Origin: Clostridia bacterium
GTDB lineage: Bacteria > Bacillota_A > Clostridia > Christensenellales > Aristaeellaceae
Direction: 5' to 3'
Assembly (NCBI GenBank): GCA_017525805.1
Contig: JAFXSH010000102.1
Location: 1 to 9,051, forward strand
DNA length: 9,051 nt
The notes beneath the pieces were generated by a model that saw only the letters and a program-made list of their open reading frames with translations, did no database searches and was not told where the DNA came from. Below are positions 1 to 5,681 of this stretch, in pieces (within the stretch, counting starts at the first letter, position 1; each line of letters opens with the position of its first letter). The position numbers and the translations under genes are program-made.

Positions 1-18
1 CACAGCGGACATTGCTCG

Positions 19-107
19 TTTCGCCTGATCTCACCTCGGACAGAGCATCCGCCACAGGCGGCTGTCCGAGGTTCGTCCTCCCTCCATTCAGCTTAGCCAG
101 GGCGAAA
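19..107. repeat. Nested inverted-repeat structure (possible structured RNA or dispersed palindromic repeat)
   Basis: The core is an 11-bp perfect inverted repeat, ACCTCGGACAG (33-43) with CTGTCCGAGGT (62-72). Inside it lies CCGCC/GGCGG (49-53 / 57-61) around a 3-nt loop, leaving a 5-nt bulge (44-48). An outer pairing, TTTCGCCTG (19-27) with CAG-G-GCGAAA (98-107), gives nine pairs with one bulged G and encloses the core. The nesting suggests a folded RNA or a mobile palindromic element. No T-run follows on either strand, so a simple terminator is unlikely. I do not recognise a known RNA family, and orientation is undetermined. Confidence 0.55.
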
Positions 108-132
108 AATCCATCCCAAATCTGATAATCTT

Positions 133-152
133 TTATACTGAAAATAGTATAA
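133..152. repeat. Short AT-rich inverted repeat
   Basis: TTATACT (133-139) pairs perfectly with AGTATAA (146-152) around a 6-nt loop. It sits about 70 bases upstream of the -35 element of the TSCPD-gene promoter. It could be a protein-binding site or part of the leftward structured element. The T-run after it is weak, so a terminator is not well supported. Confidence 0.35.
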
Positions 153-223
153 GCTCCCTTTTCAATTGGCCACATTTTTCATATTTTTTTTATTTGTTGC
201 CTGGATACTTTTCATCTGCTCTC

Positions 224-253
224 TTGCAAAATGCCCGAAGTCTGTGCTATAAT
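224..253 (+). promoter_or_regulatory. Promoter of the TSCPD gene (extended -10)
   Basis: A -35-like TTGCAA (224-229) is followed after 18 bases by a perfect TATAAT (248-253). TG precedes the -10 at the right offset (TGCTATAAT, 245-253), giving an extended -10. Transcription would start near 260. That leaves a leader of about 75 bases with small GC-rich inverted repeats (CCGGC 266-270 / GCCGG 279-283; CGGG 294-297 / CCCG 302-305). Confidence 0.65.
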
Positions 254-333
254 TCCTTGAAACGTCCGGCATGGAAGCGCCGGGCGGCAATGACGGGAAG
301 ACCCGGCGGCACACCGTAAGGAGGCAATGAAGC

Positions 334-582
334 ATGTTTCAGTACAAGACCAGGGGCACCTGTTCCACCCAGATCGATCTGGAAATCGAAGACGGTGTGA
401 TCACTGCCTGCACGATTCATAACGGCTGCAGGGGGAACACACAGGGCCTGTCCAGAATGGTGATTGGCCGCAAAGCGGATGAAGTGAAGGAAATCCTGCG
501 GGGTATACCGTGCCGCGGCAACACCTCCTGCCCGGATCAGCTGGCTCAAGCCATTGATGCCTACGAGGCACAGCAAGGATAA
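334..582 (+). CDS. TSCPD domain-containing protein, small cysteine-rich (TIGR03905-like)
   Basis: This 82-residue protein carries the family signature TSCPDQLA near its C-terminus (residues 64-71). Its other cysteines are at 10, 26, 32 and 60, in the contexts GTCS, TACT, NGCRGN and PCRGN. The length matches the stand-alone clostridial TSCPD family, where the domain forms nearly the whole protein. A related TSCPD domain ends some B12-dependent ribonucleotide reductases, so a metal- or nucleotide-linked role is possible, but no function is established for the stand-alone form. AAGGAGG (318-324) lies nine bases before the ATG at 334 and decides the start over the out-of-frame ATG at 326. It is followed by a microprotein gene and then a terminator. 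Family assignment is firm; function is unknown. Confidence 0.85.
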   Translation: MFQYKTRGTCSTQIDLEIEDGVITACTIHNGCRGNTQGLSRMVIGRKADEVKEILRGIPCRGNTSCPDQLAQAIDAYEAQQG

Positions 583-640
583 ACAGCATTTCAATCCGGT
601 ATGAAAATATCTTTGAACAGAAGGAAAGGAAGAGAAAGAA

Positions 641-754
641 ATGTCCACACAGAAACAAAAGGATCGGAAACAGTTTTGGGTCAGAGTGCTGTGCATCGTT
701 CTGGCTGTGCTGATGATCGGCTCGTCCCTGATAGCGGTGCTTGATCTGTTTTGA
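641..754 (+). CDS. 37-residue single-pass membrane microprotein
   Basis: ATG at 641 opens a 37-codon frame ending in TGA at 752-754. The purine-rich AAGGAAAGGA (621-630) could serve as the ribosome site. The N-terminus is strongly basic (MSTQKQKDRKQFWVR), followed by one hydrophobic stretch at about residues 14-33 (VRVLCIVLAVLMIGSSLIAV) and a short LDLF tail. This is the layout of a tiny inner-membrane anchor with its N-terminus in the cytoplasm. It resembles the very short Bacillota membrane proteins of the Prli42 or DUF4044 kind in layout, but I cannot assign it to a family. It lies 58 bases after the TSCPD gene and before the terminator, so the two are probably co-transcribed. Confidence 0.6.
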   Translation: MSTQKQKDRKQFWVRVLCIVLAVLMIGSSLIAVLDLF

Positions 755-779
755 TCCACTCCCATGAATAGGATTGATG

Positions 780-825
780 ACCCGGAAACGGCTGATTCAT
801 ACCGTTCAGCGTGTTCCGGGTTTTA
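780..825 (+). terminator. Rho-independent terminator after the microprotein gene
   Basis: ACCCGGAA (780-787) pairs with TTCCGGGT (814-821). The inner part GCTGA (791-795) pairs with TCAGC (806-810), with small bulges between the two. The stem runs into TTTT (821-824), and a second run of six T lies at 834-839. It ends the TSCPD/microprotein unit and separates it from the arginine operon. Confidence 0.75.
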
Positions 826-854
826 TTGCGCTCTTTTTTACCAGATACCACAAA

Positions 855-893
855 AATGTATAAAATTGCAGAGAAAATGAATTTATATTGAAT
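855..893 (+). promoter_or_regulatory. Putative ArgR/AhrC operator: two ARG boxes 3 bp apart
   Basis: Two 18-bp sequences lie side by side: AATGTATAAAATTGCAGA (855-872) and AATGAATTTATATTGAAT (876-893). Against the classical ARG box (wNTGAATwwwwATTCANw) they match at 15 and 17 of 18 positions, by my own alignment. The 3-bp gap is the usual distance between paired boxes bound by one ArgR hexamer. The pair ends seven bases upstream of the -35 element of argC. A weaker TGAAT-containing site (929-946) overlaps the -10 and start region. Arginine-dependent repression is inferred. Confidence 0.65.
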
Positions 894-899
894 ATGTGC

Positions 900-927
900 T
901 TGACAATATGGGAAAAATCTGTATAAT
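900..927 (+). promoter_or_regulatory. argC operon promoter, consensus -35 and -10
   Basis: TTGACA (900-905) and TATAAT (922-927) are both perfect sigma-A-type hexamers with a 16-base spacer. Transcription is predicted to start near 933-935, about 45 bases before argC. The strong match fits an operon held down by a repressor. It is the only clear promoter I see for the genes that follow. Confidence 0.85.
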
Positions 928-937
928 ATTTGAATAA

Positions 938-961
938 GCATGCGCGATATACAGCGCGTGC
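938..961 (+). promoter_or_regulatory. 5' stem-loop of the argC leader
   Basis: GCATGCGC (938-945) pairs with GCGCGTGC (954-961) over eight base pairs, including one T-G wobble, with an 8-nt loop. It lies just after the predicted transcription start and ends before the argC ribosome site, so it should not mask it. A 5'-end hairpin of this kind may protect the mRNA; that role is inferred. Confidence 0.5.
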
Positions 962-979
962 GGAACGGGGAAGCAGCGT

Positions 980-1906
980 ATGATGAAGAAAGTGTTTATT
1001 GACGGCAGCGCGGGCACAACGGGCTTGCGGATCGTTGAAAGACTGGAAAAGCGGCAGGATATTCAATTACTGCGTTTGCCGGAGGAATACCGCAAAGACC
1101 CGGCGGCCCGGAAAGACTTCATGAACAAGGCGGATATCGTGTTTCTGTGCCTGCCGGACGATGCGGCGCGGGAAGCGGTGGGCCTGATCGAAAACGAAAA
1201 CACGGCGGTGATCGATACTTCCACGGCGCACAGGACGGCGGCGGGCTGGGCATACGGTTTCCCGGAAATCAACGGTTTGCGGGAACAGATCAAAGCCGCC
1301 AAGCGCATCGCTAATCCCGGCTGCCACGCCAGCGGCTTCATCGCGCTGACCGCTCCATTGGTGGAAGCGGGCGTCATTCCCAAGAATACCATGCTCACCT
1401 GCGTTTCCCTCACCGGCTATTCCGGCGGCGGCAAAAAGATGATCGCGGAATACGAAGGGGAAGGCCGAAGCGCCTTGCTGGACGCGCCCCGCCAGTACGG
1501 GCTTTCCCAAACGCACAAGCATCTGCCCGAAATGCAGAAGGTGTGCGGCCTTTCAAACGCCCCCATTTTCTGCCCTATTGTGGCTCCCTATTACGCGGGC
1601 ATGGAGGTGACCGTGCCGCTGTTTGCCGGGCAAATCAAAGGCGGTAAAGCCGGGATCGAAACGGTATACGCCGATTATTATCAAACCGGCCTGGTGCGCT
1701 TTACGAAGGACGCCAGCGAAAGCGGTTTCCTGTCCGCGGGAGCGCTTGCCGGACGGGACGATATGGAAATTACCGTTTCCGGCAATGAGGAACGCATCCT
1801 GCTGATCGCCCGGTTCGATAACTTGGGCAAGGGCGCGTCCGGGGCGGCCATCCAGAATATGAACCTGCTTTTAGGGGTGGATGAAGCCGCCGGACTGGTG
1901 GTGTGA
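980..1906 (+). CDS. argC: N-acetyl-gamma-glutamyl-phosphate reductase, type 2 (short form)
   Basis: Cytoplasmic NADPH-dependent enzyme that reduces N-acetylglutamyl-5-phosphate to N-acetylglutamate semialdehyde, the third step of ornithine synthesis. The 308 residues match the short type 2 class (about 310 residues) rather than the roughly 345-residue type 1 class. The nucleotide-binding GSAGTTG is at residues 9-15. The catalytic cysteine is C115 in NPGCHASG, and the likely catalytic histidine lies in THKHLPEM (H179/H181). The start is ATGATG; 980 and 983 are both possible, with GGGGAAG (967-973) as a modest ribosome site. It is the first gene of the operon, behind the putative ARG boxes. The next gene begins four bases after its stop, so translation is probably coupled. 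Confidence 0.95.
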   Translation: MMKKVFIDGSAGTTGLRIVERLEKRQDIQLLRLPEEYRKDPAARKDFMNKADIVFLCLPDDAAREAVGLIENENTAVIDTSTAHRTAAGWAYGFPEINGLREQIKAAKRIANPGCHASGFIALTAPLVEAGVIPKNTMLTCVSLTGYSGGGKKMIAEYEGEGRSALLDAPRQYGLSQTHKHLPEMQKVCGLSNAPIFCPIVAPYYAGMEVTVPLFAGQIKGGKAGIETVYADYYQTGLVRFTKDASESGFLSAGALAGRDDMEITVSGNEERILLIARFDNLGKGASGAAIQNMNLLLGVDEAAGLVV

Positions 1907-1910
1907 GCCC

Positions 1911-2366
1911 ATGGCGGACGTGCAGATTTTGCCCATGACGGAAGCGGATTACGATGCCGTGCGGGCATTATGGATGACCATCCGGGGCTTCGGCATCCGC
2001 GCCCTGGACGATTCCCGGGAGGATGTGGTGCGCTTCATCCGCCGCAATCCCACTACCAGCGTGGTGGCCAAGGTGGACGGGCGGGTGATCGGCTCCATCC
2101 TGTGCGGCTCCGACGGGCGGCAGGGGGCCCTGTACCACGTGTGCGTGGCCGAGGGTTTCCGGCGGCAGGGCATCGGTACCCGCATGGTGGGCTACTGCAT
2201 GCAGCAACTAAAGGAGTTGGGCATCAACAAGGTGGGGCTCATCGCGTTCACGAAAAACGACGCGGGCAACGCCTTCTGGAAACAGATCGGATGGAAGAAA
2301 AACGACGTGAATTATTATGAATTTGTGCTGAACGCGGAAAACATCACGCATTTTATAGGAGAATAA
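1911..2366 (+). CDS. GNAT-family N-acetyltransferase in the arginine operon
   Basis: A 151-residue single-domain GNAT protein, expected to move an acetyl group from acetyl-CoA to an amine. The acetyl-CoA site (motif A) is visible as VAEGFRRQGIGTRMV, with the R/Q-x-x-G-x-G/A loop RRQGIGT. Motif B is AFTKNDAGNAFWKQIGWKK. The ATG at 1911 is preferred because homology to GNAT proteins begins there (MADVQILPMTEADYD) and it lies four bases after the argC stop; an in-frame ATG at 1881 would overlap argC. It sits between argC and argJ, so it may supply N-acetylglutamate. It looks closer to YpeA/RimI-like proteins than to classical ArgA, however, and it lacks an amino-acid-kinase domain. The substrate is therefore open: glutamate, another amino acid, or a protein N-terminus. 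Confidence 0.85.
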   Translation: MADVQILPMTEADYDAVRALWMTIRGFGIRALDDSREDVVRFIRRNPTTSVVAKVDGRVIGSILCGSDGRQGALYHVCVAEGFRRQGIGTRMVGYCMQQLKELGINKVGLIAFTKNDAGNAFWKQIGWKKNDVNYYEFVLNAENITHFIGE

Positions 2367-2367
2367 T

Positions 2368-2372
2368 AGGAG
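2368..2372 (+). promoter_or_regulatory. argJ ribosome binding site
   Basis: AGGAG lies six bases before the argJ ATG at 2379, inside the 12-base gap after the GNAT gene. A second AGGAG copy overlaps the end of the GNAT frame (2357-2361). The site supports the ATG at 2379. Confidence 0.6.
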
Positions 2373-2378
2373 AAAAAC

Positions 2379-3623
2379 ATGAAGATTCGCAAGGTTACGG
2401 GCGGCGTTACCACGCCCAAGGGTTTCAAAGCCGCTTGCTGCGCGGCGGGCATCAAGTACAAGGGACGGACGGACATGGCCATGCTGGTGAGCTCCGCCCC
2501 CTGCGCCGTGGCGGGCACCTTTACCACCAACAAGGTGAAGGCCGCGCCTGTGCTGTGGGACATGGACGTGGTATACAACGGCAAATCCGCCCAGGCTGTG
2601 GTGGTGAACGCGGGGATCGCCAACGCCGCCACCGGCAAGACGGGCCTGAATATCTGCCAAAAGACCGCCGATTACGCTGGAAGCATTTTCGGTGTCCCGG
2701 CGAAAAGCGTGCTGCTGGGTTCCACCGGCGTCATCGGGCCCAACCTGCCTCTTGATCGCATCCAGGCGGGGATCAAGGTTATGTCGGAAAATCTTTCTGA
2801 CTCCCTGGAAGCGGGCACGGCGGCCAGCAAGGCCATCATGACTACCGACACGGTGAACAAGGAATTCGCCGTAGAATTTGACCTTCCGGGGTTGGACGGC
2901 GGCAACGTTACCGTGCACATGGGCGGCATGAGCAAGGGCTCCGGCATGATCCATCCCAACATGTGCACCATGCTGGGCTATATCACCACCGACTGCGCCA
3001 TCGATCAGGCGCTGCTGCAAAAGGCTTTGAGCGCCATCGTGCCCGATACCTTCAACATGATCACCGTGGACGGCGACACTAGCACCAACGACACCCTGCT
3101 GGTTTTAGCCAACGGCATGGCGGGAAACGCGCCCATTGCGGATACGAATGAAAGCTATGACATTTTCTGCGAAGCCCTCTTTTCCATCTGCCGGGATCTT
3201 GCGGTGAAAATGGCGGAGGACGGCGAAGGGGCCACCCACCTGCTGGAAATGCGGGTGTACAACGCGGACACCAAGGAAAACGCCCGGACATTGGCAAAAT
3301 CCGTGGTGGGTTCCGCTTTGGTCAAGGCCATGGTCTTCGGCAAGGATGCCAACTGCGGCCGCATCCTGTGCGCCCTTGGCTACGCCGGGCCGGATTTTGA
3401 CCCCTCCAAAATCGAAGTATATCTCCAAGGGGAAGAAGACACTCTCTGCTTCTATGAAAACGGTTGCGTTCAGGCGTTTGACGAGGAAAAGGCCCTGAAG
3501 ATCCTTTCCGAAAAAGCCGTGCGATTCTCCTGCAACATGAACATGGGCGATCAGGAAGCCACGGCCTGGGGCTGTGATTTGACGTATGACTATGTGAAAA
3601 TCAACGGGGACTACCGGACGTAA
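2379..3623 (+). CDS. argJ: Ornithine acetyltransferase / N-acetylglutamate synthase (ArgJ proenzyme)
   Basis: Moves the acetyl group from N-acetylornithine to glutamate, releasing ornithine and regenerating N-acetylglutamate; many family members also make N-acetylglutamate from acetyl-CoA. The 414 residues match the usual 390-415. The self-cleavage motif is KGSGMIHPNMCTML (residues 186-199). The predicted cut is between C196 and T197, making an alpha chain (1-196) and a beta chain whose new N-terminal threonine is the nucleophile. STGVIG (115-120) provides the oxyanion-hole T-G pair. Other family blocks are VVNAGIANAATG, NDTLLVLANG and FGKDANCGRILCALGYAG. Cysteine before the cut replaces the more familiar alanine. 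Whether this copy is mono- or bifunctional cannot be read from the sequence, and the GNAT neighbour makes that question relevant. Confidence 0.96.
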   Translation: MKIRKVTGGVTTPKGFKAACCAAGIKYKGRTDMAMLVSSAPCAVAGTFTTNKVKAAPVLWDMDVVYNGKSAQAVVVNAGIANAATGKTGLNICQKTADYAGSIFGVPAKSVLLGSTGVIGPNLPLDRIQAGIKVMSENLSDSLEAGTAASKAIMTTDTVNKEFAVEFDLPGLDGGNVTVHMGGMSKGSGMIHPNMCTMLGYITTDCAIDQALLQKALSAIVPDTFNMITVDGDTSTNDTLLVLANGMAGNAPIADTNESYDIFCEALFSICRDLAVKMAEDGEGATHLLEMRVYNADTKENARTLAKSVVGSALVKAMVFGKDANCGRILCALGYAGPDFDPSKIEVYLQGEEDTLCFYENGCVQAFDEEKALKILSEKAVRFSCNMNMGDQEATAWGCDLTYDYVKINGDYRT

Positions 3624-3639
3624 AAGGAAGTAGGAAAGC

Positions 3640-4509
3640 ATGAACACCGAATTTTCAAACGCCCAGCGGGCGGAGGTACTGACCCAGGCCCTGCCCTATA
3701 TCAAGCGGTACACGGGCAAAATCGTGGTGGTGAAATACGGCGGAAACGCTATGGTGAACGAGCAGCTCAAGCAGCAGGTGATGGAAGATATCGTGCTGCT
3801 GTGGCTGATCGGGGTAAAAATCGTGCTGGTGCACGGCGGCGGCCCCGAAATCACTGATTTAATGAACCGCTTGGGCAAGCAGGCGGAGTTCATCGACGGT
3901 CTGCGGGTGACCGATAAGGAAACGGTGGACATCGTGCAGATGGTGCTGGCGGGCAAGGTGAACAAAACCCTGGTGAACCTGCTGGAAATGCACGGGGGCA
4001 AAGCCATCGGCCTTTCCGGCATGGACGGGCGGCTCATTGAGGCCACGCCCAAAGACCCGCGTTTAGGCTATGTGGGCACGGTGACGAAGATTCACCAAAA
4101 GCCCATTATGGATCTGCTGAATAACGGCTACATTCCCGTGATCTCCACCATCGGCTGCGACCGGCAGGGCAATGCCTACAACATCAACGGCGACACCGCC
4201 GCCGCCCATATCGCCGGGGCCCTGGCGGCAGAGCGCATGATTCTGATGACGGATATCGCGGGCATCCTGCGGGACAAGAACGACCCCAGCACCCTGATCC
4301 CCGAAATGACCTTGAGCCAGGCCCGGGAGCTGCGGGAATCCGGAATCATTTCCGGGGGCATGATCCCCAAGGTGGACTGCTGCGTGACGGCCCTGAACGC
4401 CGGGGTGAAAAACGCGGTCATCATGGACGGACGGGTGCCCCATTCCATTTTGATGGAGCTGCTCACCAATGAAGGCGCGGGCACGTGGTTAAGGAGGGAC
4501 GAAGCTTGA
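3640..4509 (+). CDS. argB: Acetylglutamate kinase, arginine-sensitive type
   Basis: Phosphorylates N-acetylglutamate with ATP, the second step of the acetylated ornithine route. The 289 residues belong to the amino-acid-kinase fold. VKYGGNAM (31-38, with K32), VHGGGPEI (64-71), the substrate arginine in DGLRVT (R89), NINGDTAAAHIA (181-192) and IPKV (K244) form the ATP and substrate sites. The extra N-terminal helix (residues 7-24, NAQRAEVLTQALPYIKRY) and the C-terminal H268...EGAGT (278-282) segment mark the hexameric class inhibited by arginine, so this is probably the feedback point. AGGAA motifs at 3625-3629 and 3632-3636 precede the ATG. The gap to argJ is 16 bases, and the stop overlaps the argD start. 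Confidence 0.96.
   Translation: MNTEFSNAQRAEVLTQALPYIKRYTGKIVVVKYGGNAMVNEQLKQQVMEDIVLLWLIGVKIVLVHGGGPEITDLMNRLGKQAEFIDGLRVTDKETVDIVQMVLAGKVNKTLVNLLEMHGGKAIGLSGMDGRLIEATPKDPRLGYVGTVTKIHQKPIMDLLNNGYIPVISTIGCDRQGNAYNINGDTAAAHIAGALAAERMILMTDIAGILRDKNDPSTLIPEMTLSQARELRESGIISGGMIPKVDCCVTALNAGVKNAVIMDGRVPHSILMELLTNEGAGTWLRRDEA
4491..4497 (+). promoter_or_regulatory. argD ribosome binding site, fixes a TTG start
   Basis: AAGGAGG inside the end of argB lies eight bases before TTG at 4506. That TTG overlaps the argB stop as TTGA (4506-4509). The frame also contains a GTG at 4485, but that lies upstream of this site and has no comparable one. The layout points to translational coupling of argD to argB. 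Confidence 0.75.
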
Positions 4510-5681
4510 ACATCAAGGAAATGGACGCGGCATACGTCGCCAATACCTATAAGCGCTTCCCGGTGCAGATCGTGTCCGGCCAAGGCTCCATCGTAAAGGA
4601 TGACCAGGGAAAGGAATACATCGATCTTGGCAGCGGTATCGCCGTCACATCTTTCGGCATCGGGGACGAACAGTGGAAGCAGGCGGTCATGGACCAGATC
4701 AATCAGGTGCAGCACATGTCCAACCTGTACTACACCGAGCCCTGCGTAAGGCTCGCCCAAATGCTCTGCCAGAAAACGGGCATGAAAAAGGTGTTTTTCT
4801 GCAATTCCGGGGCGGAAGCCAACGAATGCGCCATCAAAACCGCCCGGAAGTACGCCGCGGACAAATACGGCCCGGAGCGCTATACCATCATCACCCTGAA
4901 AAACAGCTTCCATGGCCGCACCATCACCACCCTGGCCGCCACCGGTCAGGAGCATTACCACGAGCTGTTCCAGCCCCTGACGCCGGGCTTCAAGCACGCG
5001 GCGGCGGAGGACGTGCAGGAATTAAAGGATTTGATCGCCCAGCAGCCCACCGCCGCCATTATGATCGAATGCGTGCAGGGGGAGGGCGGGGTCATCCCCC
5101 TCTCCAAGGCATATGTGCAGGCCGTGGCGGAAATTTGCAAAGAACAGGATATCCTGCTCATCGTGGATGAGGTGCAGACCGGCAACGGCCGCACGGGCCG
5201 GTTGTACGCGTATATGAACTATGGCATTCAGCCGGACATCGTGTCCACCGCCAAGGGTTTGGGCGGCGGCCTGCCCTTAGGGGCGGCGCTGTTGGGAGAT
5301 AAAGTGGAAAAGGTATTGGGCTTTGGCGACCACGGCTCCACCTTCGGCGGCAATCCCGTTTGCTGCGCCGGGGCGCTGAGCGTGCTTTCCCGGCTGGATG
5401 ACGCCTTTTTGGCGGAGGTCCGCAAAAAGAGCGAATATTTATTCAGTACATTCCAAGGCGCAACCGGGATCGAAGCGGTCACCGGCCTGGGCCTGATGAT
5501 CGGCCTGAAAACCAAGAAACCCGCCGGTCAGGTGCTGGCGTCGTGCATGGAAAAAGGCGTGTTGTGCCTCACCGCCAAGGATAAGGTGCGCCTGCTGCCC
5601 GCCCTGAACATTCCCATGGACACGCTGAAACAGGCGGCGGACATCATCAAAGCGGTTTGCGCGGAGGAGGAAACAGTATGA
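4506..5681 (+). CDS. argD: Acetylornithine aminotransferase
   Basis: PLP-dependent class III aminotransferase that turns N-acetylglutamate semialdehyde plus glutamate into N-acetylornithine; relatives also serve in lysine synthesis. With the TTG start it has 391 residues, normal for the family. NSGAEANE (100-107) binds the PLP phosphate. [13 protein letters not shown] (219-231) holds the cofactor-ring aspartate D221. K250 in [14 protein letters not shown] is the Schiff-base lysine, and HGSTFGGNP (276-284) closes the site. N-terminal TYKRFPV is typical of ArgD rather than of GABA or ornithine aminotransferases. The TTG start is chosen on the ribosome site at 4491-4497; ATG at 4521 is a weaker alternative. 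Its stop overlaps argF as ATGA. Confidence 0.95.
   Translation: MNIKEMDAAYVANTYKRFPVQIVSGQGSIVKDDQGKEYIDLGSGIAVTSFGIGDEQWKQAVMDQINQVQHMSNLYYTEPCVRLAQMLCQKTGMKKVFFCNSGAEANECAIKTARKYAADKYGPERYTIITLKNSFHGRTITTLAATGQEHYHELFQPLTPGFKHAAAEDVQELKDLIAQQPTAAIMIECVQGEGGVIPLSKAYVQAVAEICKEQDILLIVDEVQTGNGRTGRLYAYMNYGIQPDIVSTAKGLGGGLPLGAALLGDKVEKVLGFGDHGSTFGGNPVCCAGALSVLSRLDDAFLAEVRKKSEYLFSTFQGATGIEAVTGLGLMIGLKTKKPAGQVLASCMEKGVLCLTAKDKVRLLPALNIPMDTLKQAADIIKAVCAEEETV
5663..5670 (+). promoter_or_regulatory. argF ribosome binding site
   Basis: GGAGGAGG at the very end of argD lies seven bases before the ATG at 5678. This supports that start over the in-frame ATG at 5657. The ATG overlaps the argD stop (ATGA, 5678-5681), a coupled arrangement. 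Confidence 0.75.

Noticed and set aside
1..175. Minus-strand frame from ATG at 175-173, open for 58 codons to the left edge
   Set aside because: No ribosome site precedes the ATG, the frame runs straight through the nested inverted repeats, and the peptide resembles no family I know. An open frame of this length is easily due to chance. It would be reconsidered if sequence to the left extended it.
271..330. Short upstream frame (19 codons) in the TSCPD gene leader, and a 9-codon one at 290-319
   Set aside because: Neither has a ribosome site of its own, and the only strong site (318-324) serves the ATG at 334.
247..765. 172-codon minus-strand frame over the TSCPD and microprotein genes
   Set aside because: It is antisense to a recognised domain protein with its own promoter and ribosome site, and its translation shows no family features.
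1881..1910. Upstream ATG (1881) as start of the GNAT gene
   Set aside because: It would overlap the end of argC and add ten residues (MKPPDWWCEP) without family similarity. ATG 1911, four bases after the argC stop, fits better.
2208..3020. 270-codon minus-strand frame across the GNAT gene and argJ, and a similar long antisense frame at 4176-4997 and 5903-6817
   Set aside because: These are typical shadow frames of high-GC genes on the other strand. They are rich in His, Gly and Arg, lack ribosome sites and lie opposite clearly recognised enzymes.
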